Assembly (NCBI GenBank): GCA_052145115.1
Contig: JBKQPG010000041.1
Location: forward strand, 1 to 64,000
Length of the DNA stretch: 64,000 nucleotides
From: CAIVVT01 sp052145115
GTDB taxonomy: Bacteria > Acidobacteriota > Terriglobia > Bryobacterales > Bryobacteraceae
Direction: 5' to 3'
This document shows positions 42,753-51,923 of this stretch, piece after piece (position 1 is the first letter of the stretch; each line of letters starts with the position of its first letter). The notes under the pieces are model-generated. The model was given only the letters and a program-made list of their open reading frames with translations. It was not told the origin of the DNA and did not search any database. The translations under genes were made by a program, and so were the position numbers.

Positions 42753-44669
42753 ATGAATGCCAACGTAAGGACCGCGATTGTCTGGGCAGTGTTGTTCTGC
42801 CTGGGTGTTCTGCTGTACGTGGTGGTGAAGTCCAGCAACGCCCGTCCCACACAAGACCTGAGCTTCACCCGGTTCATCGACATGGTGAACTCGGACCGGG
42901 TGAAGAGCGTGGTGGTGACGGGCAACGACGTCACGGGGAAATTCAAGGACGACAAGTCGGACCTGCGCACGACGATACCGCTCAATTACCCGCGTATCTA
43001 CGACGTGTTGAGCGAGCACAACGTCGATGTGAATGTGAAGGAATCGAGCAGCGGCAACTGGATGGGGCTGCTGCTGAACGCGATTCCATTCGTGCTGGTG
43101 ATTGCGTTCTGGATTTTCATGATGCGGCAGATGCAGAGCGGCGGCAACAAGGCGCTGAGCTTTGGCAAGAGCCGGGCGCGGATGCACAGCTCGCAGCAGA
43201 AGAAGGTCACGTTCAAGGACGTGGCGGGGGTGGAGGAAGCCAAGGAAGAGCTAGAGGAGATTATCGAGTTTCTGAGGGAGCCGCAGAAGTTCCAGAAGCT
43301 GGGCGGGCGGATACCGAAGGGCGTGCTGCTGATCGGACCTCCGGGCACGGGCAAGACGCTGCTGGCGCGGGCGATTGCGGGCGAAGGAAACGTGCCGTTC
43401 TTCTCGATTTCGGGCTCGGACTTCGTGGAGATGTTCGTGGGCGTGGGCGCGAGCCGGGTGCGCGACCTGTTCGAGCAGGGCAAGAAGAACGCGCCGTGCA
43501 TCATATTCATCGACGAGATTGACGCGGTGGGGCGGCATAGGGGCGCGGGACTGGGCGGCGGGCACGACGAGCGCGAGCAGACGCTGAACCAACTGCTGGT
43601 GGAGATGGACGGTTTCGAATCGAACGAGGGCGTGATTCTGGTGGCGGCGACGAACCGGCCGGACGTGCTGGACCCGGCGCTGCTCAGGCCGGGGCGATTC
43701 GACCGCCGGGTGGTAGTGAGCCTGCCGGACGTGCGGGGGCGCGAACAGATTCTGAAGGTCCACACGAAGAAGATCCCGTTGGCGGACGACGTGGACCTGT
43801 CGATCATCGGGCGCGGAACGCCGGGATTTGCGGGAGCGGATTTGGCCAACCTGGTGAACGAATCGGCGCTGCTGGCGGCGCGGCAGAACCGCAAAGTGGT
43901 CACGATGTCGGACTTCGAGGTGGCCAAGGACAAGGTGCTGATGGGGGCCGAGCGGCGGTCGATGATTCTGACCGAGGAAGACAAGAAGATCACGGCGTTC
44001 CACGAGGCGGGGCACGCGCTGGTGGCGGCGCTGCTGCCGGAGTCCGACCCGCTGCACAAGGTGAGCATCATTCCGCGCGGGCGGGCGCTGGGCGTGACGA
44101 TGCAGTTGCCGGAAGGCGACGTGCTGAACCGGACCGAGAAGCAGTTGAACGCGCGGCTGTGTGTGCTGATGGGCGGACGGATCGGCGAGTTGCGCTACAC
44201 CAACCAGCTCTCGACCGGAGCGCGCAACGACATCGAGCAGGCGACGGAAGTGGCGCGGGCGATGGTGTGCGACTACGGCATGAGCGAGCTGGGGCCGATG
44301 AGCTACGGCAAGAAGGACGAGCAGATTTTTCTGGGGCGCGAAATCGCGCAGCACCGGGACTACTCCGAGGCGACGGCGATCAAGATCGACGAAGCGGTGC
44401 GCGAGGTGGTGGAGAGCGCCTGCCAGCAGGCTGAGCGGTTGATCCTGGAGTACGGCTGGGCACTGGATAAGATCGCCGCGGCGCTGCTGGAGCGCGAGAC
44501 GATGGACGGGGAGGAGATCCACGCGATCATCGAAAAGCGCGCAGCGAATCACGGCCCCGATTCGGGCTCGGCGGTGGCGACGGCCGAGACGCAGGCGGTG
44601 ATCGAGCCGGAACAGGAGCAGCGGCGGCGACGCGGATTCATGGAAGGGGAGAGCCCCGCGCCGGCGTGA
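42753..44669 (+). CDS. ftsH: ATP-dependent zinc metalloprotease FtsH
   Basis: 638 aa inner-membrane AAA+ protease that degrades misfolded membrane proteins and regulators. Two membrane helices (about residues 8-27 and 107-126) flank a periplasmic domain. AAA module: Walker A GPPGTGKTLLARA, pore loop FVEMFVG, Walker B IIFIDEIDAVGR, sensor ATNRPD, Arg finger region RPGRFDRR. Zinc site HEAGH with a further ligand in TGARNDIE. The usual GGRxAEE reads GGRIGEL, losing one of the two Glu. A possible -10 TACAAT lies at 42716-42721; no strong Shine-Dalgarno sequence is seen. Confidence 0.97.
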   Translation: MNANVRTAIVWAVLFCLGVLLYVVVKSSNARPTQDLSFTRFIDMVNSDRVKSVVVTGNDVTGKFKDDKSDLRTTIPLNYPRIYDVLSEHNVDVNVKESSSGNWMGLLLNAIPFVLVIAFWIFMMRQMQSGGNKALSFGKSRARMHSSQQKKVTFKDVAGVEEAKEELEEIIEFLREPQKFQKLGGRIPKGVLLIGPPGTGKTLLARAIAGEGNVPFFSISGSDFVEMFVGVGASRVRDLFEQGKKNAPCIIFIDEIDAVGRHRGAGLGGGHDEREQTLNQLLVEMDGFESNEGVILVAATNRPDVLDPALLRPGRFDRRVVVSLPDVRGREQILKVHTKKIPLADDVDLSIIGRGTPGFAGADLANLVNESALLAARQNRKVVTMSDFEVAKDKVLMGAERRSMILTEEDKKITAFHEAGHALVAALLPESDPLHKVSIIPRGRALGVTMQLPEGDVLNRTEKQLNARLCVLMGGRIGELRYTNQLSTGARNDIEQATEVARAMVCDYGMSELGPMSYGKKDEQIFLGREIAQHRDYSEATAIKIDEAVREVVESACQQAERLILEYGWALDKIAAALLERETMDGEEIHAIIEKRAANHGPDSGSAVATAETQAVIEPEQEQRRRRGFMEGESPAPA

Positions 44670-45322
44670 AGATTCCGCACTTCAAGCTGTACCTGTTCGA
44701 CATCGACGGAACGCTGCTGGATTCGGCCGAGGACATCTGCAGCGCGGTGCGGCAGACGCTGGAGAACGCCGGCGCCAGGGGACTGACGGACGGGTACCTG
44801 CGATCCTTCATCGGCCGTCACCTGCGCGAGCTTTTCAGCGAGGTTTTCCCGGGCATCAGCGAGGAACGGTCGATGGAGCTGCTGGCGACTTACCGTGCGG
44901 CGTACCTGGCGCGCGGACATGCAGGGACGCGGGTTTACGAGGGTGTGCCGGAGATGCTGGAGCGGGTGGGCGGATTGAAGTCGACGGCGACGACGAAGGG
45001 CAGCGAGACCTCCCGAAACGTTTTGGCGCAATTTGGTTTAGCCGGGTATTTCGACCACGTGCAGGGCACGGACGGGTTCCCGTCGAAGCCGGAACCGGAC
45101 GTGATCCTGCGTTCGCTGGAGAAGTTCGGCGTGGCGCCGGGGGAGTGCCTGATGATCGGCGATGCGGCGCCGGACATGGAGGCGGGGCGGCGGGCCGGGG
45201 TGCGCACGTGCGGCGTGGCGTGGGGTTACGGCGACGCGGCAAAGATGCGGGCGCTGGAACCGGATTTCTGGATTTCGCATCCGATGGAGCTGGCCGCGCG
45301 GACGGACGGCGGGTTGTTATGA
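44666..45322 (+). CDS. HAD hydrolase, phosphoglycolate phosphatase-like
   Basis: 218 aa, GTG start overlapping the ftsH stop (GTGA), so translation is coupled. HAD motifs: I FDIDGTLLDSAEDI, II TTKGSETS, III with KPEPDVILRSLEKF, IV MIGDAAPDMEAGRRAGVRTCGVAWGYG. The cap domain is helical (IGRHLRELFSEVFPG). This fits Gph-type phosphatases that remove 2-phosphoglycolate formed during DNA repair, though several substrates are possible. Confidence 0.9.
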   Translation: MKIPHFKLYLFDIDGTLLDSAEDICSAVRQTLENAGARGLTDGYLRSFIGRHLRELFSEVFPGISEERSMELLATYRAAYLARGHAGTRVYEGVPEMLERVGGLKSTATTKGSETSRNVLAQFGLAGYFDHVQGTDGFPSKPEPDVILRSLEKFGVAPGECLMIGDAAPDMEAGRRAGVRTCGVAWGYGDAAKMRALEPDFWISHPMELAARTDGGLL

Positions 45323-45343
45323 TGGCGGTGCGGAGATAATCGC

Positions 45344-46222
45344 ATGCCTGTGGTCAACCGGCGCGACATGTTGCGGGCGCTCAGCATGGCGGCGCCGGCA
45401 TTCGCGCTGGGCGAGAGCGGCAAGCCGCTGCGCATCGCGCTCGAGGAGACGTCGGTGCGCCGCGCCATCGCGGGCCTGAAGATGACGCATCTCGATTTCC
45501 CGCGGTACGCGCGCGAGGCGGGCATCGAGGGGCTGGAGTTCGCCAACACATTGTGGGGCGCGCCGACGCAAGGCTACATGGCGCGTCTGAAGACGGCGAT
45601 GAAGCAGACCGGGACGCGGTGCGTGCTAATCCTGTGCGACGACGAGGGGCCGATGGGGCACTCATCGAAGGAGGTGCGGCGCAAGGCCGTGGACAATCAC
45701 AGGAAGTGGGTGGATTATTGCGCCGAGCTGGGCGGGCAGTCGATCCGCGCGAACATGCATTCGGATGTCACGCCGAAGACGCCGGGGGAGCGGGAAGCGG
45801 TGCTGGATTACTGCGCCGAGAGCTTTGCGGCGCTGTCGGAATACGCCCGGGGCGCGGGGCTGAACGTGCTGGTCGAGAACGACTGGGGGCTCGCGTCGGA
45901 TGCGGACGCGATTGTCGCGTTGATCAAGAAAGTGAACCAGCCGAACTTCGGCACGCTGCCGGATTTTGGGAATTTTCCGAGGGCAGCAGAGCGGTACGAA
46001 GCGGTGCGGAAGATGATGCCGTATGCCAAGGGCGTCAGCTTCAAGTGCTACGATTTCTCGCCCGAAGGCAAAGAGACGACGATCGACATGGAGCGCATGA
46101 TGAAGATCGTCGTGGATGCCGGGTACCGCGGATTCGTGGGCATCGAGTACGCGGGGCACCGGCTGAGCGAGCACGAGGGCGTGAAGGCGGGGAAGAGGTT
46201 CCTCGACCAGTACGCGGCGTAG
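45344..46222 (+). CDS. sugar phosphate isomerase/epimerase-like protein with Tat-type signal
   Basis: 292 aa. Starts with a twin-arginine-like signal (NRRDMLRALSMAAPAFALG), so it is probably exported folded. The rest is a xylose-isomerase-like TIM barrel: EAGIEGLEFANTLWG, QSIRANMHSD, LNVLVENDWGLASD, FGTLPDFGNFP, KGVSFKCYDFSP, FVGIEYAGHRLSEHEGV. Glu, His and Asp positions typical of the metal site are present. Secreted members of this family are abundant in Acidobacteria and Planctomycetes; the substrate is unknown. It converges on hisA with a 12-nt gap. Confidence 0.87.
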   Translation: MPVVNRRDMLRALSMAAPAFALGESGKPLRIALEETSVRRAIAGLKMTHLDFPRYAREAGIEGLEFANTLWGAPTQGYMARLKTAMKQTGTRCVLILCDDEGPMGHSSKEVRRKAVDNHRKWVDYCAELGGQSIRANMHSDVTPKTPGEREAVLDYCAESFAALSEYARGAGLNVLVENDWGLASDADAIVALIKKVNQPNFGTLPDFGNFPRAAERYEAVRKMMPYAKGVSFKCYDFSPEGKETTIDMERMMKIVVDAGYRGFVGIEYAGHRLSEHEGVKAGKRFLDQYAA

Positions 46223-46234
46223 GAGCCGCCCGTC

Positions 46235-46936
46235 TCATTCCGCATTCATCGCGCGCAGCGCGTCCAGGTCCAGGCGTCCGGTGTAGATGGCCATGCCGAG
46301 CGCGGCGTGGATGCCCAGCGCGGCCAATACACGGATTTCATCCATGGTCGTGATGCCGCCGGCGGCGGTCAATTCCTTCGAAGTGGCGGCGCGGAGGCGG
46401 CGGAACCAGGCGAGGTCCGTGCCTTGCAGCAGGCCTTCCTTGTCGACATAGGTGCACAGGAAGCCGGAACAATAGGGCTCGAGTTCGTTTAGGATGTGTT
46501 CGGCGCTGAGGTTGAGCGATTCGGTCCAGCCCTTGACAACAATGTGCCCAGCCTTGGAGTCGAGCGCGACCTGGACTTTTTCGGGAGCCACAGCCGATGC
46601 GATGGTGCCCAACAGAGCGTGATTCACGCCGTCGCGGGTGAAAGCCGAAGTGCCTACGATGACCTTCTCCACGCCGCAGCCGATCAGCGCCCGCGCCCGT
46701 TCGGGAGTGCGGACGCCGCCGCCGGCGCGAATGCGGGCGCGCGAAGCCAGCAGTTCGACGATGGCGTTGTTTTCACCGCGGCCCAGCGCGGCGTCGAGGT
46801 CGATCACCTGGATGACAGGAAAACCGCTGAAGCGGGCCAGCATTTCCAGGGGCGGAGCGGCTTCGAGGGCTTTTTCACGGCCCTGGACGAGCTGCACGAC
46901 TTTTCCATCCATCAGGTCGATGCAGGGGATGATCAT
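46235..46936 (-). CDS. hisA: phosphoribosylformimino-5-aminoimidazole carboxamide ribotide isomerase
   Basis: 233 aa, TIM barrel. Catalyses the Amadori rearrangement of ProFAR to PRFAR, the fourth step of histidine synthesis. N-terminal IIPCIDLMDGKVVQLVQG holds the catalytic Asp; later blocks are VIDLDAALG, AGGGVRTPERARALI and the second phosphate-binding AAGGITTMDE. Last gene of the his operon, 31 nt after hisF. Confidence 0.95.
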   Translation of the reverse strand: MIIPCIDLMDGKVVQLVQGREKALEAAPPLEMLARFSGFPVIQVIDLDAALGRGENNAIVELLASRARIRAGGGVRTPERARALIGCGVEKVIVGTSAFTRDGVNHALLGTIASAVAPEKVQVALDSKAGHIVVKGWTESLNLSAEHILNELEPYCSGFLCTYVDKEGLLQGTDLAWFRRLRAATSKELTAAGGITTMDEIRVLAALGIHAALGMAIYTGRLDLDALRAMNAE

Positions 46937-46967
46937 GCGTTTGCCCGAGGCGCGCAGGGGGCACTGG

Positions 46968-47732
46968 TCACGCCATCCTCCGGACGGGAATGCCGGCCTG
47001 CTGCAGGGTCTGCTTCAACTGCTCGACGGTGTAAGTGCCGTAGTGGAAGATGGACGCCGCGAGGGCGGCGTCGGCCTCGCCTTCGGTCAGCACCTGAATG
47101 AAATGCTCGGGCTTGCCGGCGCCGCCGGAGGCAATGATGGGGATGCGCGTGGCGCGCGAGACGGCGCGGGTCAGCTCGCAGTCGAAGCCGTCCTGCACGC
47201 CGTCGGTATTCATCGAAGTCAGCAGAATTTCGCCCGCGCCGAGCGCTTCGCCGCGGGCGGCCCACTGGACGGCGTCGATGCCTTCGTCGACGCGTCCGCC
47301 GCGGGTGAAGACGTTCCAGCGATTCGGGCCGGCGCGGCGCGCGTCGATGGCCAGGACCACGGCCTGCGCGCCGAACTCATTGCTCAGCTCGGTGATCAGC
47401 TCGGGGCGATGGACAGCCGAGGTGTTGACGCTGATCTTGTCGGCGCCGGAGTGGATGATGCGGCGCGCGTCCTCGACGGAGCGGATGCCGCCGCCGACGG
47501 TGAGGGGGATGAAGACCTCGCGCGCGGTGCGGTCCACGACGCCGACCATGGTGTCGCGGTTGTCGCTGGAGGCGGTGATGTCGAGGAAGACGAGCTCGTC
47601 GGCGCCCTGCTCGTTATAGCGCGCGGCGAGCTCGACGGGATCGCCGGCGTCGCGCAGGCCGACGAAGTTGACGCCCTTGACGACGCGGCCGGCAGTGACG
47701 TCAAGGCAGGGGATGATGCGTTTGGCGAGCAC
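46968..47732 (-). CDS. hisF: imidazole glycerol phosphate synthase, cyclase subunit
   Basis: 254 aa. Uses ammonia from HisH and PRFAR to make imidazole glycerol phosphate and AICAR. LAKRIIPCLDVTAGRVVKG contains the catalytic Asp; ELVFLDITASSDNR, VGGGIRSVEDAR, ISVNTSAVHRPELI and IASGGAGKPEHF complete the barrel. Starts 3 nt after the hisH stop. Confidence 0.97.
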   Translation of the reverse strand: MLAKRIIPCLDVTAGRVVKGVNFVGLRDAGDPVELAARYNEQGADELVFLDITASSDNRDTMVGVVDRTAREVFIPLTVGGGIRSVEDARRIIHSGADKISVNTSAVHRPELITELSNEFGAQAVVLAIDARRAGPNRWNVFTRGGRVDEGIDAVQWAARGEALGAGEILLTSMNTDGVQDGFDCELTRAVSRATRIPIIASGGAGKPEHFIQVLTEGEADAALAASIFHYGTYTVEQLKQTLQQAGIPVRRMA

Positions 47733-47735
47733 GGA

Positions 47736-48332
47736 TCAGATCCTCACGAAGTTGGCGATAATTTGTAGTCCCAGGGGGCCCGACTTCTCCGGATGGAACT
47801 GGACGCCGAAGAGGTTGGACGACTCGAGCACGGCGGTGTAAGCAATGCCCGTGTAGTCGCAGGTGGCCGAGGTGGCGCTCATCAAAGGGCAGTAGAAGCT
47901 GTGCGCGAAGTAGACGTAAGGCTGCGGTCTGAGGCCGCTCAGAAGGCGCGATGGAGTGACGGGGACGATCTCATTCCAGCCCATGTGCGGCACGCGCGCG
48001 GTGAGCGGGAATCGCTCGACGCGGCCGGGGAAAAGCGCCAGGCCGCGTTCGCCGGGCGCCTCGGCGCTGGTCTCAAACATGGCTTGCAGGCCGAGGCAGA
48101 TGCCGAGGAAAGGCACGCCGGAGCGCGCCTTTTCGATGAGTGCTTCGCGCAAATGCAGTTCGTCGAGGGCGCGCATCATCTGGCCGAAGTGGCCGACGCC
48201 GGGGAGGATGATCTTGCCCGCCGCTCGCACCTCGGCGGGGTCGCGCGTGATGCGATAGGCCGCGCCAGTCCTGGCCAGCGTGTTCTCGACGGAGCGCAGG
48301 TTGCCGGCGCCGTAATCGACGATGGTGATCAT
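47736..48332 (-). CDS. hisH: imidazole glycerol phosphate synthase, glutaminase subunit
   Basis: 198 aa from ATG 48332, which overlaps the hisB stop (ATGA). Class I glutamine amidotransferase that supplies ammonia to HisF. Nucleophile Cys lies in VPFLGICLGLQAMFE, and the His-Glu pair in FGVQFHPEKSG. Oxyanion strand PGVGHFGQMM. Begins MITIVDYGAGNLRSVEN, as expected for the family. Confidence 0.96.
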   Translation of the reverse strand: MITIVDYGAGNLRSVENTLARTGAAYRITRDPAEVRAAGKIILPGVGHFGQMMRALDELHLREALIEKARSGVPFLGICLGLQAMFETSAEAPGERGLALFPGRVERFPLTARVPHMGWNEIVPVTPSRLLSGLRPQPYVYFAHSFYCPLMSATSATCDYTGIAYTAVLESSNLFGVQFHPEKSGPLGLQIIANFVRI

Positions 48333-48916
48333 AGCAGGCCCTTGGTGCTCGGCAACTGGTTCTTCAGCCGAGCGTCTTTGGAACAGGCGTAGCGCATGGC
48401 GCGCGCCCAGCACTTGAAGATCGCTTCGACTTTGTGGTGATTGGAGCGCCCGGCGAGGATGCGGGCATGGAGATTCGCGCCGGCGTGGGTGACGAAGCCG
48501 TGGAAGAAATCCTGCAGCAGTTCGCTCTGCAGGTCGCCCACGAGCCGGGTCTTTACCTTGTCGTCGTAAACGAGGTAGGGCCGGCCGCCGAGATCGACCG
48601 CGACGACGGCCAGCGATTCGTCCATCGGCAGGACGAAATAGCCGGCGCGGTTGATGCCGATGCGGTCGCCGAGAGCCGTGCCGAAGAGCTGGCCGAGCAC
48701 GATGCCCACATCCTCGACGGTGTGATGCTGATCGACGTCGAGATCGCCGTGCGCGTTCAGAGTGAGGTCAAAGGCGCCGTGTTTGGCGAAAAGCTCCAGC
48801 ATGTGGTCGAGAAAGCGCACGCCGGTGGAGATTGCGTAGCGGCCTTGCCCTTCGAGCTTCAGCGAGCCGCGGATCTGGGTCTCTTTGGTCAGGCGTTCGA
48901 TGGTGGCGCGGCGCAT
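48329..48916 (-). CDS. hisB: imidazoleglycerol-phosphate dehydratase
   Basis: 195 aa, monofunctional. Dehydrates imidazole glycerol phosphate to imidazole acetol phosphate. Metal-binding motifs are DVDQHHTVEDVGIVLG and NHHKVEAIFKC, with RFLDHMLELFAKHG earlier. The start at 48916 (MRRATIERLTKET) lies 28 nt inside the preceding HAD gene, so the two overlap. There is no fused histidinol-phosphatase domain, unlike the enterobacterial enzyme. Confidence 0.96.
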   Translation of the reverse strand: MRRATIERLTKETQIRGSLKLEGQGRYAISTGVRFLDHMLELFAKHGAFDLTLNAHGDLDVDQHHTVEDVGIVLGQLFGTALGDRIGINRAGYFVLPMDESLAVVAVDLGGRPYLVYDDKVKTRLVGDLQSELLQDFFHGFVTHAGANLHARILAGRSNHHKVEAIFKCWARAMRYACSKDARLKNQLPSTKGLL

Positions 48917-49596
48917 GCGGCCAGAGCTCCTTCTATCTGATTGACATCGTCGAGCACGGCCACGGCGCCCTCGGCGCGCAGCAGCGCGGCCAACTGAGAG
49001 TGGAGAGGATTGGAGGGCGCGGCGATGCCGATAAACGGCACGCCGGCGGCGCGAGAGCAACGCGCGTCGTCGACTGTGTCGCCGACGTAGATCATCTCGC
49101 GGCAGCGGGTGCGGTCGCGAATCGACAGCAGGCCCTCGGGCGCCGGTTTACCGTCGCGTACATCCTCAGCCGCGATGATCGGCGAGAAGCCGATGCCGGA
49201 GGCATAGCGGCGCAACGTGATGGCGGCCTCGTGCTGCAGACGGCCGGTGAAAATGGCCAAATGATAGTTGGCCGCCAGCGATTCCAGAAGGTTCGGCCGC
49301 GGCAGCCAGAGCTCGCGCGCGATCAGGCCGTCGTCGCCATGCGGCCCGAAGAAGATCGCGCAGAAGTACTCCACCACGCGGCCGTATGAGACCTCCACGC
49401 CGAAATCGCGGCAGATCTGTTGCGAGAGCAACCAGTCGTTGTTGAAACCGCCGCGATTCTTGTACTCCTGAATGCGGTCGGGTGCGACCGTCTGTGCGGT
49501 GAAGTGACGCACAGTCTGCACGATTGCTTCGCGATAGCTTTCCGAGACCTCCGCCAGTACGCCGTCCATGTCGAAGACCAGATATGGAAGGCTCAT
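48889..49596 (-). CDS. HAD hydrolase embedded in the his operon, candidate histidinol-phosphatase
   Basis: 235 aa. HAD motif I VFDMDGVLAEVSESYREAI, motif II LAIFTGRLQHEA, motif III GKPAPEGLLSI, motif IV IYVGDTVDDARCSRAAG. This resembles the HAD group (TIGR01548 type) found beside hisB in some bacteria and archaea. Both ends overlap his genes (hisC stop at 49593, hisB start at 48916). No other histidinol-phosphatase is in the operon, so dephosphorylating L-histidinol phosphate is the most economical role. This is inference from context. Confidence 0.8.
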   Translation of the reverse strand: MSLPYLVFDMDGVLAEVSESYREAIVQTVRHFTAQTVAPDRIQEYKNRGGFNNDWLLSQQICRDFGVEVSYGRVVEYFCAIFFGPHGDDGLIARELWLPRPNLLESLAANYHLAIFTGRLQHEAAITLRRYASGIGFSPIIAAEDVRDGKPAPEGLLSIRDRTRCREMIYVGDTVDDARCSRAAGVPFIGIAAPSNPLHSQLAALLRAEGAVAVLDDVNQIEGALAACAAPPSNA

Positions 49597-50663
49597 GAGG
49601 GCGCCTCCCCCCAGGCTTCATCGAGAGCCGCGAAGAACCGCTCGACTTGCTGCGGCGTTCCGGCGGTGACGCGCACGCAGCCGGGGATTTCGTAACTTCT
49701 GTCGCGCACCAGGACGCCACGAACACGCAGGGAGTCGCGAATGAAAATGGGCTTCTCACCGGCGCGAAACAGAACGAAGTTGCCCTGGCTGCTGTAATAG
49801 CCGATGCCGCGCTGGTCGAAGCCGGCGTACAGCAGATCGCGCGCGGCCAGTGCCTGTTGAACGAAGTCGTCGACGTAAGCACGATCCTGCACCGCGGCGC
49901 GGGCCGCGATGGCCGCCAGGATGTTCACGCTATAGGGCGACTGTGCCTTGCGCAGGTATTGCACGTTGGCGGCTTGTGAGAACAGGCAGCCGATGCGCAG
50001 CGCGGCGAGGCCGTAGGCCTTGGAGAAGGTCCGGCTGACGAACAGGTTGTGGAAGCGCGCGAGCAGCGGCAGCGCGGTCAGGCCGCAGAAGTCGTAGTAG
50101 GCTTCGTCGATCAGCACGGCGGCGTGAGGAGCGCGCTGGAGCAGGGATTCGAGGCCGTCGATCCCGATGGCGGTGCCGGTCGGATTGTTGGGGTTGGCGA
50201 GGAGGATGGCACGTGTGGAAGGCGTGACGAGCGCGAGCAGCTCCTCCAGGGGGAAGGCGAGATCGGCGGGTTTGTAGGGCAGATTGATGACGCGCGCTCC
50301 GGCGACTTCGGCGTAGAAGCGGTACATCGCGTAGGAGGGATGGAGAACGATCACTTCCTGGTTGTCGTCGACGAAGGTGTTGATGAGCACCTGGATCGCC
50401 TCATCGGTACCGTTGGTCAGCAGGAATTGCTGTTCGGGGACGCCGAAGAACCGCGACAGGGCGGCGCGGGTGGCTTCATATTCGGGGTAAATGGCGAGGC
50501 GCTCGGCGGTAAGAGCGGCGGTGAGCGCCTCGACGACTGCGGGCGAGCAGCCGACCGTATTCTCGTTGAAATCGAGACGCAGCTTGCCCTCGCGGCCGGC
50601 GGTGGGCGGCGAGTACGGCGCCATTTTGACGACCGCCTCGCGCGGTCTCAAGATCTCAGCCAC
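49593..50663 (-). CDS. hisC: histidinol-phosphate aminotransferase
   Basis: 356 aa, fold-type I PLP enzyme. Transfers the amino group of glutamate to imidazole acetol phosphate. LRLDFNENTVGCSP at the start, LLANPNNPTGTAIG, the aspartate strand VLIDEAYYDF, and the PLP lysine in SRTFSKAYGLAALRIG. Its start overlaps the hisD stop by 8 nt and its stop overlaps the HAD start (ATGA). Confidence 0.95.
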   Translation of the reverse strand: MAEILRPREAVVKMAPYSPPTAGREGKLRLDFNENTVGCSPAVVEALTAALTAERLAIYPEYEATRAALSRFFGVPEQQFLLTNGTDEAIQVLINTFVDDNQEVIVLHPSYAMYRFYAEVAGARVINLPYKPADLAFPLEELLALVTPSTRAILLANPNNPTGTAIGIDGLESLLQRAPHAAVLIDEAYYDFCGLTALPLLARFHNLFVSRTFSKAYGLAALRIGCLFSQAANVQYLRKAQSPYSVNILAAIAARAAVQDRAYVDDFVQQALAARDLLYAGFDQRGIGYYSSQGNFVLFRAGEKPIFIRDSLRVRGVLVRDRSYEIPGCVRVTAGTPQQVERFFAALDEAWGEAPS

Positions 50664-51900
50664 GGCGCACCTCCACGGAACGGGCGTGGGCTTCCAGGCC
50701 CTCGGCGCGGGCCAGCGTCGTGATGGCGGGCGCCAATCGCTCGAGCGCAGCGGGGCTGAGTTGCTGGACCGAGATGAGCTTCACGAAGTCGGCCGCGCTG
50801 AGGCCTCCGCGCAGGCGGGCCGCGCCAGAGGTGGGCAGGACGTGGTTGGGTCCGGAGGCGTAGTCGCCCGCGGCCTCGGGGCTGGACGGACCCAGGAAAA
50901 CGCTGCCGGCGTGGCGGATGCCGGGCAGGAGGCTGGCGTCGTGCAGGCTGAGGTGTTCGGGCGCGAAACGGTTCGCGAGTTCGACGGCCTCGGCATCGGA
51001 ACGGACGAGGATAATGGCGCTGTTTCGGTCAATGGCCGCGCGGGCCGTGGGCGCGGTGGGCAACGTTTCCAACTGTTTTTCGATTTCCGCTGCGACGGCC
51101 TTCGCGAGCTTCTTCGAACGCGTGAGCAGGATCGCCGATGCGGCGGCGTCGTGCTCGGCCTGGGCCAGCATGTCGGCGGCGAGCCAGCGCGGGTCGGCGT
51201 CGGAGGCGATGATGAGGATCTCGGTGGGGCCGGCGACGAAGTCGATGCCGACCTCGCCGGCGAGCAGCTTTTTCGCGGCGGCCACGTAGATATTGCCCGG
51301 GCCGACGATGCGGTCAGCGCGCGGGACGGTGCGCGTGCCGTAGGCGAAAGCGGCGATGGCCTGCGCGCCGCCCATCTCGAAGACGCGCGTCGCCTTGAGC
51401 ATCGAAGCAACGCCGAGGATTTCATCCACCGGGCGCGGCGTGGCCAGCATGATATTGGCGACGCCGGCCACTTGCGCGGGGACGACGGTCATGATCACGG
51501 TGGAGGGCAGCGGGTAACGGCCGGCGGGGATGTAGGCTGCGACGCTGTCCAGCGGCCGCACGATTTGCGACAGCTTCAGGCCCGGGGCGGGCTGGATGCG
51601 CTTCGCCACCGGCAATTGCAGCTTCGCGAAGGCGCGGACGTTGCGCACCGACGTCTGGACGGCGCGACGGAACTGCGGCGACAAGCGGCCGGCGGCGGCA
51701 TTCAACTCCTGTTGAGGCACCGCGACGCTGCGGCGGGTCAGCCCGTCGAAGCGGCGGGCGTATTCCAGCAGCGCACGGTCGCCGCGCTTGCGGACGGCGT
51801 CGAGGATCGGGCGCACGATCTGTTCGGCCTCGTTCAGGCGCGCGGCGCGGCGGCGCAAGAGGCCGGCAGCGGCGGTGCTTTCCACGATGCGGATCATCAA
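50656..51900 (-). CDS. hisD: histidinol dehydrogenase
   Basis: 414 aa zinc enzyme that oxidises histidinol to histidine in two NAD-dependent steps, the last of the pathway. Characteristic blocks: AAYIPAGRYPLPSTVIM, GPGNIYVAAAKKLL, DFVAGPTEILIIAS, DMLAQAEHD, FAPEHLSLH and SGPNHVLPTSGAARLRGGLS, including the zinc-binding Gln/His/Asp residues. Two adjacent ATGs occur at the start. 23 nt separate it from hisG. Confidence 0.97.
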   Translation of the reverse strand: MMIRIVESTAAAGLLRRRAARLNEAEQIVRPILDAVRKRGDRALLEYARRFDGLTRRSVAVPQQELNAAAGRLSPQFRRAVQTSVRNVRAFAKLQLPVAKRIQPAPGLKLSQIVRPLDSVAAYIPAGRYPLPSTVIMTVVPAQVAGVANIMLATPRPVDEILGVASMLKATRVFEMGGAQAIAAFAYGTRTVPRADRIVGPGNIYVAAAKKLLAGEVGIDFVAGPTEILIIASDADPRWLAADMLAQAEHDAAASAILLTRSKKLAKAVAAEIEKQLETLPTAPTARAAIDRNSAIILVRSDAEAVELANRFAPEHLSLHDASLLPGIRHAGSVFLGPSSPEAAGDYASGPNHVLPTSGAARLRGGLSAADFVKLISVQQLSPAALERLAPAITTLARAEGLEAHARSVEVRRG

Positions 51901-51923
51901 TTAAACCTCACGGGGAGTGGGCC